From positions 109,824 through 173,823 of the forward strand of contig NZ_SJPH01000002.1 in assembly GCF_007859815.1 (NCBI RefSeq): 64,000 nt of DNA, in the 5' to 3' direction. The notes beneath the pieces are model-generated. The model was not told the origin of the DNA and did not search any database. It saw only the letters and a program-made list of their open reading frames with translations. Source of the stretch: Botrimarina hoheduenensis. Its GTDB lineage: Bacteria > Planctomycetota > Planctomycetia > Pirellulales > Lacipirellulaceae. Of the stretch, positions 1 to 9,404 are shown piece by piece (position 1 is the stretch's first letter; every line of letters begins with the position of its first letter). The position numbers and the translations under genes are program-made.

Positions 1-1
1 C

Positions 2-127
2 TTCGGGATGATGATCCCGGCGCTCGGCTTGCTTTACTTGGAGCAGACGGTGCTTGCGAAGCTCACGGTGCCCGAGGAGGGGATCGAGGCTCGCGCGATT
101 GGCATGGGCCCCGCCCCGATCCGCTAG
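2..127 (+). CDS. C-terminal end of an unidentified gene
   Basis: An open frame runs in from the left edge and stops at the TAG at 125-127, giving the last 41 residues of a protein. The visible part starts with a hydrophobic stretch (MMIPALGLLY) and ends in a short polar tail, so it may be a membrane protein. It lies upstream of, and on the same strand as, the exopolysaccharide-type gene at 473. That makes a role in polysaccharide assembly possible, but nothing in the fragment proves it. I do not recognise the family. Confidence 0.4.
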   Translation, partial: FGMMIPALGLLYLEQTVLAKLTVPEEGIEARAIGMGPAPIR

Positions 128-472
128 CGGAATGAGATAGGTGGGCGCTCCACAAGCAGCAGACGGGTGTCGCAGAGGATCGACAGGCGTGGGTTTTTTG
201 CATCAAGCCAGTGGCTTGCCGCGAATCGACGCCAAGACATAAGTGCTTGATATTAAACAGCTTGCGACTGATTCGCCAGCTTTCGCCAAGGACTGGCATC
301 CGCCTTGCCACAGTGCGGTCACGCCGAGCCGTTTCGCACGCCCCCTAAGCGGGGGACGACGCGAGGCAGCCCGGCAACCGCTGCTTACGAAACCTTGCCG
401 ACGGCTACGCCGGCAAGGCCCTTTGGCTCCCGCCGCAACGCGGGAGCGGCCCGACTTGGAGATCGCTCACTC
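128..472 (+). other. Intergenic leader with three successive hairpins
   Basis: The 345-base gap before the Wzz/BY-kinase gene holds no convincing small gene. It contains a short palindrome at 205-217 (AAGCCA, one base, TGGCTT). It then holds three hairpins in a row: CCCCC/GGGGG at 341-345 and 351-355, CCTTGCCG/CGGCAAGG at 393-400 and 411-418, and GCTCCCGC/GCGGGAGC at 426-433 and 440-447. A modest Shine-Dalgarno (GGAG near 458) precedes the ATG at 473. The hairpins suggest a structured 5' leader, but they could also be dispersed GC-rich palindromes. Confidence 0.45.
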
Positions 473-2764
473 ATGACCACCCACGACAACGGAGACGTGT
501 CCACCGCTGGTCCCGGCACCGCCATGGTGCAGGCGGGATCGGCTTCTGGCGGCGCGCTGGCGTCCCCCTTTGCGGGAATGGGCGCCGCCGCGGCCAAGGA
601 CGTTATCAAAGGCGGCATGGATCGCAGCGGGCTGCTCAACGCCCTGCGCCGTCGCTGGCTGCTCGCCACGTGCATGAGCACTCTGGCAGGGCTTGCCGCC
701 GGTGCTGGCCTGTGGCTGTTGTTCCCTGAGACCTTTTCCGCCAAGGCGTACTACAAGGTTGCGAGCGATCCGGTCACGCTCGTCGACTCACGAGCCGCCA
801 ACCAAACCAGCGACTTCGACGTTTTCCGGGCGACCCAGATCGCGTCGATCAAGAGCCCCTATGTGCTCTCGGCCGCGCTCCGCAACAGCAACATCGGGCG
901 TCACAAGTTCTTCCCGCAGAATCCCAGCGACGACAAGGTGATGTGGCTGCGTGACCAGCTCCAGGTTTCGTTCCCGAACGATGGTGAGCTGCTCGAGATC
1001 TCGGTTGCGGGGCCTTACCCGCGTGAAGAACTGAAGGAGATCATCGAGGCCGTCAGCGAGTCGTATTACAACGAAGTGGTCTATCGCGATCGGGTGCTCC
1101 GCCAGCAACCGCTGCAGATTCTTAAGGAGAGCTTCGCCGACCTGGAAGAAGAAATCCGCGACGAGATGATCGCCTACCAGCAGCTGGCCGAGGATAGCGG
1201 CACCAGCGCAGCGTACTCCGACGGCTTCGATCCGGAGACGAAGCTCATGCTTGCCGAGATCACGCGGATGCAGGGCGAGCAGATGAAGCTCCAGACGCAA
1301 CTCATGCAAGCGACCATGGAGTATCAGATCTTCGAGCGGCAGATCAACGACCCCTCGTACATCGACGCTCAGGTGGATCAGCAACTGGCCGCCGATCCGA
1401 CGATTGGACAGATGCAGGCTCAGGTGCTCGGACTCGACCTCCAGATCCAGCAGCTCCGCACGACTGTTAAGCGAGGCTCTTCCCCTGAGGTCCGCCGCCT
1501 GCTCCGTCAGCGCGATCAGCTCAACCAGCAGATCGCCGCGATGCGTGACCAGATGCGGGCCCAGCTGGCGGGGCAGAACTCGGACGAGCCCAATCCGCTC
1601 CTGAAAGCGCAAACCACCAGCTTCGCGCTGACCCGGGGCACGCTGTCACGCGAGCTGGAACGGATCGAGAAGCGGATCGCCGAGCTGCAAGAAGGGCTGC
1701 TCGAGAAGGCCGTCAACAATACCGACCTCATGCTCCGTCAGACCAAGATCGAGCAGCAGCGTAACATTCAGCAGAGCATCGCCACCAAGATCCAGAATCT
1801 GGCGGTCGAGCTGAAGGCCCCTGCCCGCATCTCGGCCCTTAGCAACCCGCAGGGTGCCGCCCCAGCCGAGACTTCGAGCGCCCGCAACCTGCTGGCTCGT
1901 GCGGCGATCTCTTCGATTGGTGGCTTAGGAGCGCTCATGCTCACGTGCCTTGGCATCGGCTTCATGGAATTCAACAACCGGCGCCTGGACGGACCCGAGC
2001 AGGTGGACGAAGGGCTCGGCATCCGTGTGATCGGCACGTTGCCCTCGCTGTCGGGCCGCAAGGCGCTCAACCCGCGTCACCCGGTGGTGGCTCAGCTGAG
2101 CGAATCGATCGACAGCGTCCGAACCGCCCTGATGCACGAATCGACCAAGAAGGCACGGCGGTTGGTGATGGTTACCAGTGCCACCACGGGTGAGGGCCGC
2201 ACGACGGTTGCCAGTCAGTTGGCTGCCAGCCTGGCCCGGGCCGGAAGACGGACACTGCTTGTGGACGGCGACCTGCGTCGTCCGATTCTCCACACGCTGT
2301 TCAACCTGCCGCTAGAGGATGGCCTCAGCGAGGTGCTGCGGGCCGAGGCCGACGCGACCGATGTCGCGCGGCCTGTGGAGTCGACCGAGGGGCTGTGGGT
2401 TGTCACCGCCGGCTACTGCGACACCGATGCGGTCAAGGCACTGGCCACGGACCAGGCCGAGCCGATCTTCAAGCAGCTCCGCGACAGCTACGACTTTGTC
2501 ATCATCGACGGACCGCCGGTGCTCGGCCTGAGCGACTCGCTGCTCTTCGGCCAGCATTGCGACGGTGTGATCCTCTCGGTGCTCAAGGACTTCTCGAATG
2601 TGCCGAAGGTCAATCAAGCGGCCGACCTGCTCCGCAGCGTCGGAGTGCGACTGATCGGCTCGGTCGTCAACGGCGTGTCGAGCAAGGCGGATCGGCGGGT
2701 CACCCACCTGCAACAGGTTGCGTCGAAGAGCTCGCAGCCGAAGCTCGAGACGATCGACGGGTAA
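473..2764 (+). CDS. Exopolysaccharide Wzz / BY-kinase-like fusion protein
   Basis: This 763-residue protein has the layout of exopolysaccharide co-polymerases fused to a CpsD/CapB-type ATPase. An N-terminal transmembrane segment (about 53-75) is followed by a long, Gln/Glu-rich, coiled-coil-like periplasmic part and a second transmembrane segment near 480-500. A cytoplasmic P-loop domain follows, with Walker A' (LLVDGDLRRP) and Walker B (FVIIDGPP). Such proteins set chain length and drive export of polysaccharide. Two features are odd. Walker A reads TGEGRTT, with Arg (about residue 575) where Lys is expected. The C-terminus has no tyrosine cluster, so autokinase activity is doubtful. I chose the ATG at 473 because the frame further upstream (from 305) crosses the hairpin-rich leader. 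A terminator follows the gene. Confidence 0.85.
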   Translation: MTTHDNGDVSTAGPGTAMVQAGSASGGALASPFAGMGAAAAKDVIKGGMDRSGLLNALRRRWLLATCMSTLAGLAAGAGLWLLFPETFSAKAYYKVASDPVTLVDSRAANQTSDFDVFRATQIASIKSPYVLSAALRNSNIGRHKFFPQNPSDDKVMWLRDQLQVSFPNDGELLEISVAGPYPREELKEIIEAVSESYYNEVVYRDRVLRQQPLQILKESFADLEEEIRDEMIAYQQLAEDSGTSAAYSDGFDPETKLMLAEITRMQGEQMKLQTQLMQATMEYQIFERQINDPSYIDAQVDQQLAADPTIGQMQAQVLGLDLQIQQLRTTVKRGSSPEVRRLLRQRDQLNQQIAAMRDQMRAQLAGQNSDEPNPLLKAQTTSFALTRGTLSRELERIEKRIAELQEGLLEKAVNNTDLMLRQTKIEQQRNIQQSIATKIQNLAVELKAPARISALSNPQGAAPAETSSARNLLARAAISSIGGLGALMLTCLGIGFMEFNNRRLDGPEQVDEGLGIRVIGTLPSLSGRKALNPRHPVVAQLSESIDSVRTALMHESTKKARRLVMVTSATTGEGRTTVASQLAASLARAGRRTLLVDGDLRRPILHTLFNLPLEDGLSEVLRAEADATDVARPVESTEGLWVVTAGYCDTDAVKALATDQAEPIFKQLRDSYDFVIIDGPPVLGLSDSLLFGQHCDGVILSVLKDFSNVPKVNQAADLLRSVGVRLIGSVVNGVSSKADRRVTHLQQVASKSSQPKLETIDG

Positions 2765-2804
2765 ACAGGTGTAAGCGAATCCACTCTGGGGAGAGAGGAG
2801 AGCG

Positions 2805-2836
2805 AGGCGGGGCCCCCCGGGGCCCCGCCTTTTTTT
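2805..2836 (+). terminator. Rho-independent terminator after the Wzz/BY-kinase gene
   Basis: A perfect 10-bp stem (AGGCGGGGCC at 2805-2814, GGCCCCGCCT at 2821-2830) with a 6-base loop is followed by a T tract to 2836. It lies 41 bases after the stop codon of the polysaccharide gene. Confidence 0.9.
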
Positions 2837-2969
2837 GCGCACGATCGAACTTTGCAAGGCGGCTTGCCCTTCTTCACGGGCTCGCTAGGTTGCTGTAAGG
2901 CAAAAATTCTTCGATCCGTGCTTCGACACTCAACGCTAAAAGCGATTCTCAACTCCCCGAATTATTACC

Positions 2970-3356
2970 ATGGCAAATCCCTCGGCCCGCCCGCAGCCTA
3001 AGAACGTGTTGGGTAAGCCACTGATTGGCTGCTGCACCGATCCGCTGACCGGCTTCTATCGCGACGGGTTCTGCCGCACCGGGGCGGGCGACGTGGGGGT
3101 TCACACCGTGTGCGCTGAAATGACCGAAGACTTCCTTGCGTTCTCGCGGTCACGCGGCAACGACCTCACGACCCCTGTGCCAGAGTACGAGTTCCCCGGC
3201 TTGCAGGCGGGAGATCGGTGGTGCCTGTGCGCGGCGCGGTGGAAAGAGGCCTACGATGCCGGGATGGCACCGCGGGTGCTCTTGGCAGCATGCCACATTT
3301 CGTCGCTCGAATTCGCGACGCTCGAAGAGCTGAGCGAACACGCGATCGAGGAGTGA
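2970..3356 (+). CDS. DUF2237 family protein
   Basis: This 128-residue protein matches the DUF2237 family from end to end. The conserved blocks NVLG, TGFYRDGFC, GVHTVCAEMT, FLAFS, GNDLTTP, FPGLQAGDRWCLCAARW and the C-terminal ALE/LEEL-type end are all visible. Conserved Cys residues stand out (CC near 17-18, FC, VCAEMT, WCLC). The family has no established function that I can state. The start at 2970 is an ATG preceded by an AT-rich stretch. The gene converges on metG with only 7 bases between the stop codons. Confidence 0.9.
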   Translation: MANPSARPQPKNVLGKPLIGCCTDPLTGFYRDGFCRTGAGDVGVHTVCAEMTEDFLAFSRSRGNDLTTPVPEYEFPGLQAGDRWCLCAARWKEAYDAGMAPRVLLAACHISSLEFATLEELSEHAIEE

Positions 3357-3363
3357 AGGCGGT

Positions 3364-5472
3364 CTAGTGGACGCGTTGGCCCGGCTTGGCCCCTTCGTCG
3401 GGCGATAGCAGGAACACCTCTTCGCCGCCGGGGCCGCTTGCGGCGACCATGCCGGTGCTGATGCCGAACTTCATCTTGCGCGGGGCAAGATTCGCCACGT
3501 ACATGACGAGTCGCCCCACGAGCTCCTCGGGTGGGTAGGCCTTCTTGATCCCCGCGAACACGTTGCGGGTGACCCCGCCGCCGAGCGACAACGTTAACTG
3601 GAGCAGCTTGTCGGCTCCCTCGACGTGGTTCGCCTCAACCACCCGCGCGACGCGCAGGTCCACTTTGAGGAAGTCGTCGAAGACGCACTCTTCCGCGAGC
3701 GGCTCGGCGGTGAGCGGCTCGGGACCGTCGTTGTACTTGGCGAGCGCGGCAGTCAGGGCGTCGTTCCCCGCGGTGGCGGGGGTCTCGGCGGGGGCCTTCT
3801 TGTCGACGCTTTCCGCTAGTGATTCTTCCATCATCGCTTGTACCTTCTCGGGTTCGACGCGTTGCATGAGGTGTTGAAACTTATTGACCGGTGTGCCGAC
3901 AAGCGGCGTTTGGGACTGATCCCAGCGGGTGATCGGCTCGCCCAGCAGCGCGCCGGTTTGTTCCGCCAACCGCGGCAGCACCGGTGCCAAGTAGATGGCG
4001 ATCTGGCGAAACAGGTTCAGCGCGATCGTACAGATGTCTTGCACCCGATCCGCTTGAGACAGATCCTTGCGCAGCGCCCACGGCTTGTTTTCTTCAACGA
4101 ACGGGTTCGCCCGATCGGCCAGCGCCATGATCAACCGCATCGCCTGACTGTAGTCGGTGCGCTCATAGGCGGCGGCGATCTCGGTTGCGGCGGCGGCCCC
4201 CGCGGCGAACAAGCCGCCATCGTCGGGGTATTTGGCAGAAAGCCCGGTCTTCTCCACGAATTTTGCTGAGCGGCTGGCGAGGTTCACGACCTTGCCCACC
4301 AAATCGGTATTCACCTTCGTAACAAAATCGTCCAGCGTTAGATCAAAGTCATCGACGCGGCTGGAAAGCTTCGAGGCGTAGTAGTAGCGCAGCGGCTGAG
4401 GATCGAGGTGGTTCAGATAGGTGCGCGCGTTGACGAGGGTCCCCTTGCTCTTGCTCATCTTTTCACCGTCCACGGTGAGGAAACCGTGGATGTGGACCTT
4501 TGTGGGCAGCGACAGGCCGGCGGTCTTGAGCATTCCGGGCCAGAACAGCGTATGGAAGTAGGTGATGTCCTTACCCAGGAAGTGATGGATCTCGCAGGCG
4601 TCGCTCCGCCACCAATCGTCGAGCGACTCGCCCTGCTTGTCGCACCATTGCTGGGTGCTGGCGATGTAGCCGATCGGAGCGTCGAACCAAACGTACCAGT
4701 AGTTGCCCGGTGAGTCGGGGATCTCGAACCCGAAGTACGGGGCCGGTCGGCTGACGTCCCAATCGCGGAGCTCTAGCGGTTTGTCCTTCGAGCCGAGGAA
4801 ATGCCCCTTCAAGTAGTTGGCGATCTCGTTCTGTAGCGCACCCGAGGTATCGACCCATTCACGCAGAAAGCCGTGCAGCTTTTCTAAGGCGATGAATTCG
4901 TGCGGAGCCGACCGCACCTCGGGCGTAGCGCCGCTCAGCGTGCTGCGCGGATGGATCAACTCGGCCGGCGTGTACGCGGCACCGCAGCTGCTGCAGTTGT
5001 CGCCCGGCTGATCGGTAGCACCGCATTGGGGGCAGGTCCCGCGCACAAAGCGGTCGGCCAGAAACGTTCCCGCCTGGGGGTCGAACAGCTGCTCGACGTT
5101 CTTCTCGGTGACGAGCCCGGCGGCGCGGATCTTGGCCCACAACTCGCCGCATAGGCGCTCGTTCTCGGGGCTGTGCGTGCTGCCGTAGTTGTCGAACTCG
5201 ATCTGAAAATCGGCGAAGTCGCTTTCGTGCTCTTGCTTGATTGCGGCGATCAGATCGGCTTCGGTTCGCCCCTCTTGTCGGGCCCGGATCATGATCGCCG
5301 TGCCGTGGGTATCGTCGGCGCAGACGTAAACGCACCGGTTTCCCCGCAGCTTTTGGAAACGCACCCAAATGTCCGTTTGGAGGTACTCGACCAGGTGACC
5401 GATGTGAATCGGCCCGTTGGCGTAGGGCAGCGCCGAGGTGACGAGCAGGCGGCGTGGAGTGGGATCCGGCAT
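3364..5472 (-). CDS. metG: Methionyl-tRNA synthetase
   Basis: This 702-residue enzyme charges tRNA-Met with methionine. The class I signatures HIGH (in [11 protein letters not shown]) and KMSKS (in GEKMSKSKG) are both present. A zinc-knuckle pair sits in the insertion ([18 protein letters not shown]). The C-terminal 110 or so residues (from about [14 protein letters not shown]) form the EMAP-II/Trbp-type tRNA-binding domain seen in the longer, dimeric bacterial MetG. I start at the ATG at 5472 (MPDPTPRR); an in-frame TTG two codons upstream is less likely. The neighbouring thioredoxin/protease gene is divergent. Confidence 0.97.
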   Translation of the reverse strand: MPDPTPRRLLVTSALPYANGPIHIGHLVEYLQTDIWVRFQKLRGNRCVYVCADDTHGTAIMIRARQEGRTEADLIAAIKQEHESDFADFQIEFDNYGSTHSPENERLCGELWAKIRAAGLVTEKNVEQLFDPQAGTFLADRFVRGTCPQCGATDQPGDNCSSCGAAYTPAELIHPRSTLSGATPEVRSAPHEFIALEKLHGFLREWVDTSGALQNEIANYLKGHFLGSKDKPLELRDWDVSRPAPYFGFEIPDSPGNYWYVWFDAPIGYIASTQQWCDKQGESLDDWWRSDACEIHHFLGKDITYFHTLFWPGMLKTAGLSLPTKVHIHGFLTVDGEKMSKSKGTLVNARTYLNHLDPQPLRYYYASKLSSRVDDFDLTLDDFVTKVNTDLVGKVVNLASRSAKFVEKTGLSAKYPDDGGLFAAGAAAATEIAAAYERTDYSQAMRLIMALADRANPFVEENKPWALRKDLSQADRVQDICTIALNLFRQIAIYLAPVLPRLAEQTGALLGEPITRWDQSQTPLVGTPVNKFQHLMQRVEPEKVQAMMEESLAESVDKKAPAETPATAGNDALTAALAKYNDGPEPLTAEPLAEECVFDDFLKVDLRVARVVEANHVEGADKLLQLTLSLGGGVTRNVFAGIKKAYPPEELVGRLVMYVANLAPRKMKFGISTGMVAASGPGGEEVFLLSPDEGAKPGQRVH

Positions 5473-5845
5473 GGGCAAAAAATAGCGGAGGGGAAGCAGA
5501 GCGGTCCGTCAGCAAAGCGGCGCAGGGGACGAGGCGGCATTCTATCGGGACCCTCTCCACGGCACGAGGCAACTCGGCACAGCAGGTGCATGGTGATATG
5601 TCTTTAGCGGCGTCTCGCCCGCGATTCGCCCCGATTTCATAGGTTTTTCAGAGGGTTATCGCCGTAGGTGCTAGCAGCCAAGCGGTTTCCGACCTTGTAG
5701 GAATTACCCAAGTGGAACAAATTGCCGTGGCTGGTTGAGGTCAGCGTCCCCGCTCGCCGGGGGCAACCCGACGCAGGATGCGTCCGGGCGATCTCGTGTC
5801 AGCTGATTACTAATCGCAGACCACGTCGTCCAAGGAGGGATGCGG
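5473..5845. other. Intergenic region between divergent metG and the protease gene
   Basis: This 373-base gap must hold promoters for both directions. On the minus strand TAGAAT (complement of 5539-5544) is a possible -10 for metG, but no good -35 lies 16-18 bases away. On the plus strand there is a CCCC/GGGG hairpin near 5746-5763 and a strong Shine-Dalgarno AAGGAGG at 5832-5838. I see no convincing gene here. Confidence 0.4.
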
Positions 5846-7339
5846 ATGGTCACCCATCGGTTCACGTTTGCGCTGTACAGCGCGTTGTTTTTTTCGACCG
5901 CCGCCTCGGCCCAACGGGTTGAGCTGCTGGATTTTTATCTGCCCACGTGTCCGCCCTGTCGGGCAATGGCACCGACCATCGACCGGCTCGCCGCCGCAGG
6001 GCTGCCGGTTCAGAAGATCGACGGCTCGCGCGATGTTGGGGTCGCGCAGCGATACGGCGTGCAGAGTTATCCGACGTTTGTCGCGGTAGTCGATGGCCAA
6101 GAGCGGGGCCGTATCGAGGGAGCAACAACCCACGCGGCGCTCGTGCAATTGGTTCAAAACGCCTCGGCGGTTGCAACGCAGTCAGCGTCGCCGGTCAACC
6201 AAACTTTCGCTGCCGCCCCCGCCCCGGGGGATCGTTCGTTCGCGGTAGGTGCGGATCACGGCCCCGGGCTGGCACCTCCCCCCGTGCGTTCGGTCTCGAC
6301 CGGGTCGGGTTCAGCCGGAGCGGGGCTTATTGCGGCCTCGGTGCGGATCACCGTGGAAGACCCCGCAGGCCGTGCGTTCGGAACGGGCACCGTGATCGAT
6401 TCGCGTGAGGGTGCTGCCTTGGTCATAACCTGCGCGCATTTATTCCGTGGGGCGGATGGCCAGGTGATCGATACACAGGGACGCCTCACGCTTGAGCTGT
6501 TCGACGCCGCCGCGTCGGGCACCCCCCAGCCGATAAAACGGGTCGCCGGTCATCTGGTGAGTTACGACATGGAGGCCGACGTGGCGCTCGTTAGCTTTTG
6601 GGCCAGCGAGGGCCTGCAAGTGGCGCGCGTCGCTGCGCCCGCCGAAGCGCCGCGCGTAGGCGACACGGTCGCCAGCGTCGGGTGCGATCTCGGGGCCCCT
6701 CCCACGGTGCGTGCCAGCCAGGTGGTGTCGCTCAATCGGTACAACGGCCCGCCGAACCTCGAAGCCACCGGCGCGCCGGTGCAGGGGCGCAGCGGTGGCG
6801 GACTGTTCGATGCGGCAGGACGCCTTGTGGGGGTCTGCTACGCCGCCGACGAAGCCGCCGACGAAGGGCTCTACGCGGGGCTCGCCTCGTTGCACGCCCA
6901 GTTGGATAAGGTCGGACTGCAGGAACTCTACCGATCGGCCCCCTCGACCAACCTGGCCAGCACGAACCCTCAGGCGGAGCTGCGCGCCGAGCAGCAATCG
7001 CTGCTGGCCACCGATGCCCCCAGCCGGTTGGAGCCGCTGGCCGCCGCCAATTCCGTTGCGGATAATACGGTCGCTGCCAATCCGAACGACAGCTGGCCGG
7101 CACCGGTGGTGCGGGGTCAGAGCCCCGAGGCGTCGGCAGGGGAGCTTGCCAGAGGCCTGTCGGTCCAAGAGCGGGCCACTCTGGCCGAGATCTCGCGCCG
7201 CGCTGCCTCGTCCGAAGTGGTGCTGATGATCCGGGCGAATGAGCCGGGGGGGACAACCGAAGTGGTGACCATCGACGCGGCTTCGCCCGCGTTTGTGGCG
7301 GCGCTACGGTCACTCGGTGAGCGTACCGAAGTCCGCTAA
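5846..7339 (+). CDS. Secreted thioredoxin-fold / trypsin-like protease fusion
   Basis: This 497-residue protein begins with a signal peptide ending near ASAQ. A thioredoxin-fold domain follows, with a CPPC active site (Cys35 and Cys38) and the cis-proline region SYPTF. After a linker, a trypsin/S1-like domain shows the catalytic triad His198 (TCAHLF), Asp245 (EADVALV) and Ser316 (GRSGGGL). A low-complexity C-terminal tail completes it. It should act outside the cytoplasm. The start is decided by the ribosome binding site: AAGGAGG at 5832-5838 sits 7 bases before the ATG at 5846 but only 1 base before the ATG at 5840. The next gene follows closely or overlaps, so the two are probably co-transcribed. 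The natural substrate cannot be read from the sequence. Confidence 0.8.
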   Translation: MVTHRFTFALYSALFFSTAASAQRVELLDFYLPTCPPCRAMAPTIDRLAAAGLPVQKIDGSRDVGVAQRYGVQSYPTFVAVVDGQERGRIEGATTHAALVQLVQNASAVATQSASPVNQTFAAAPAPGDRSFAVGADHGPGLAPPPVRSVSTGSGSAGAGLIAASVRITVEDPAGRAFGTGTVIDSREGAALVITCAHLFRGADGQVIDTQGRLTLELFDAAASGTPQPIKRVAGHLVSYDMEADVALVSFWASEGLQVARVAAPAEAPRVGDTVASVGCDLGAPPTVRASQVVSLNRYNGPPNLEATGAPVQGRSGGGLFDAAGRLVGVCYAADEAADEGLYAGLASLHAQLDKVGLQELYRSAPSTNLASTNPQAELRAEQQSLLATDAPSRLEPLAAANSVADNTVAANPNDSWPAPVVRGQSPEASAGELARGLSVQERATLAEISRRAASSEVVLMIRANEPGGTTEVVTIDAASPAFVAALRSLGERTEVR

Positions 7340-7475
7340 GCCGGCGCATCCGGCACATCCGGACCGAGCCGCCGACCGAGGCTGCCAGAGCAAGCTAGGC
7401 TTCAAAAAACCGACCTCCCCGCAGCGTGCGTGGTGGTCGGCATGCCTCCCCCTTTGGCCTGTTGGCGTCTTCGGA

Positions 7476-8801
7476 ATGCTGCCGCTGCTCATCATCGGTT
7501 TGATCGCGACGACCAACCTCGCCGTGGGGTACGCGCTGGGGGCCTCTCGCGCATTCGGGCCGCTATTAAGCTTTGCGCCGAAGATCTCGAAGCGTCGTTC
7601 TGATCCACGCGCTGAGGACGAGGTTTCTGAAGACAATGACGAAGAGCTTCTCTCTGCGCCGCAACCGGTAGCTGAGTCCACTCCGGCAATTGAACCGCAG
7701 TCGCTCGCCGCGTCGGCACCTAAGGCCGAGAAGTCCAAGCTCTCCACGCCCGAGGTGATGACGGGAATTGCCGCGTTTCGTGACAAGCTCAGCGCCGCGA
7801 GTGTCGAGCTGAAGCTCAGCCGTGACGATCCGAATCGGTTCGACAATTGCGCCAACAAACTGCAAGAAGTCAATCACGACTATCTCGAACAGGTCGATGC
7901 CGCGGTCGATCGTCTGGATGAACTCAGTGAAGAGGGCGACGCTTCTGCCAGTGCAGCGCGAGAAGTGGTCTCGGGCGGCATCGGCGAGGCGAAACGCATC
8001 AGCGGTCAGATCGATCAGATTATCGATAAAGGCATGGACGAGACCACGCGTGCCGAGCTGATCGAAAAATCGATCTCGATGCGTAACGTGGCGATTGAGA
8101 ATTCCAGCTCGGCCGAGGCTGCGGTCGAAAAAGTCGATGAACAGATCGCGGCAGGAGAAGCGATGGCGAAGTCGGCTCTGGCTGCCGCGGAGGATAATGC
8201 CAACGAGTTGCTCACCGGCAGCACCGCGAAGAATGCCGAAGACGGCATCCAGGAGCCTGCTGATGCAAGCGCCGCCTCGCCGCTCGCCTCGATCGATGAA
8301 GTCTTCGATAAGCTAGAAACGCTGCTCACTTCAGCGGAAGGTGAAGCCGACGTGCTCGTCGCGGAAGTGCGGGCCGATAAACTCGACCTTACGGGCATCG
8401 AGGACCCCGCCGCCGCCGAGGCAGCCATCCTCAAAACGCTTGCCACAACCGCCACCGAGTTGCTCGGCGAGTCGCGAGCGCAGTGTGTCGGCGACCGCTG
8501 CATTGTGCTGCTCAATGGCGACACGTTCGAGCAGGCCGCCAAGCGGATGGAGCAACTCCGTCAGCAGATGCAAGCGATCGAGTACCAGGTCGGAAGCCAA
8601 AAGCTCAAAGCAACGGTCACCTGCGGCCTGATCGAGACCCACGCGGGCGACGACCGTCCGACGGTCGAGAGCCGACTAGAAACGGCACTGAACGAGTCCC
8701 TGCGGCTTGGCACGAATCGCACGTTCCATCACGACGGAGCCTTCCCGACTCCGCTGCCGGAATTGAAGGTGGAAACCTCTCCACGCACCGTCCAGGTGTG
8801 A
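7476..8801 (+). CDS. Membrane protein with degenerate GGDEF-like domain
   Basis: The frame gives 441 residues from the ATG at 7476, or 502 from a TTG at 7293 that would overlap the preceding gene by 47 bases. Near the N-terminus lies one hydrophobic segment (LPLLIIGLIATTNLAVGYALG). An acidic linker and a long alpha-helical, Ala/Glu-rich region follow. The last 110 residues resemble the second half of a GGDEF domain: a beta strand with IVLL, a helix with AAKRMEQLR, TVTCGL in place of the usual TVSIG, and LGTNR in place of the usual GRNR. Where GGDEF belongs the protein has VGDRC (338-342), so cyclase activity is unlikely. It may be a sensory or scaffold protein. The family call is inferred from pattern only. 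Confidence 0.55.
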   Translation: MLPLLIIGLIATTNLAVGYALGASRAFGPLLSFAPKISKRRSDPRAEDEVSEDNDEELLSAPQPVAESTPAIEPQSLAASAPKAEKSKLSTPEVMTGIAAFRDKLSAASVELKLSRDDPNRFDNCANKLQEVNHDYLEQVDAAVDRLDELSEEGDASASAAREVVSGGIGEAKRISGQIDQIIDKGMDETTRAELIEKSISMRNVAIENSSSAEAAVEKVDEQIAAGEAMAKSALAAAEDNANELLTGSTAKNAEDGIQEPADASAASPLASIDEVFDKLETLLTSAEGEADVLVAEVRADKLDLTGIEDPAAAEAAILKTLATTATELLGESRAQCVGDRCIVLLNGDTFEQAAKRMEQLRQQMQAIEYQVGSQKLKATVTCGLIETHAGDDRPTVESRLETALNESLRLGTNRTFHHDGAFPTPLPELKVETSPRTVQV

Positions 8802-8828
8802 TGCGCCGGGGAGGTGAGCGCGTCGTGG

Positions 8829-9296
8829 CTAGGCGGGATGCACGCGGAAGACCGCTTCGATCTCGACCGCCATGCCGGCGGGCAACGAAGCGACGCCAAA
8901 CGCGCTGCGCGCCGCCACCCCCTGCTGGTCGCCAAAGACCTGACTCATCAACTCGCTGAAGCCGTTGATAACCGCCGGATGCTGAGTGAACTCGGGAGTG
9001 GCTTGTACCAAGCCCAGCGTTTTCACGAGACAGTCGATACGGTCTAAGCTGCCGAGGGTCGCCCGCAGCGAGGCGAGCATCGCCAGCCCGGTGAGCCGGG
9101 CGGCCTCGGCACCTGCGGCCGTGTCGAGGTCAGCGCCCACACGGCCGGTCATCAGTTTGCCGTCGGGCTTGAGAGGGCCATGGCCCGAGGTGGTGGCAAA
9201 CCCCTCGACCACAATCACCGGGCGATAGAGGCCCATCACCGCAGGGGCCGCGGGTAGTTCTATGCCGAGATCGGCTAAGCGTTGTTCGTGCGACAT
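8829..9296 (-). CDS. RidA/YjgF family protein
   Basis: This 155-residue protein matches the RidA (YjgF/YER057c/UK114) superfamily, closest in pattern to the longer YjgH-like branch. The family is known for hydrolysing reactive enamine/imine intermediates. Visible hallmarks are GFATTSGHGPL in the first half, the helix AGAEAARLTGLAMLASLRATLGSLD, and the C-terminal block ARSAFGVASLPAGMAVEIEAVF, which carries the expected Arg. The ATG at 9296 begins MSHEQRLADLGIELP. It converges with the preceding plus-strand gene and lies just downstream of hisI on the same strand, with about 108 bases between. Confidence 0.85.
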   Translation of the reverse strand: MSHEQRLADLGIELPAAPAVMGLYRPVIVVEGFATTSGHGPLKPDGKLMTGRVGADLDTAAGAEAARLTGLAMLASLRATLGSLDRIDCLVKTLGLVQATPEFTQHPAVINGFSELMSQVFGDQQGVAARSAFGVASLPAGMAVEIEAVFRVHPA

Positions 9297-9404
9297 CGCA
9301 GTGAAATTAAAACAGGGGGGACGGTGCGACGAGAAGAAAACGGTCGCGTGCTAGTAGGGTGCGTTCAAGCAGGATGTGTGCCGAGTTGAGCGCGACAGAC
9401 CGCG

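Noticed and set aside
190-199. T tract after the partial first gene as a terminator
   Set aside because: No stable stem lies immediately upstream of the T tract on the plus strand; the palindrome at 205-217 comes after it.
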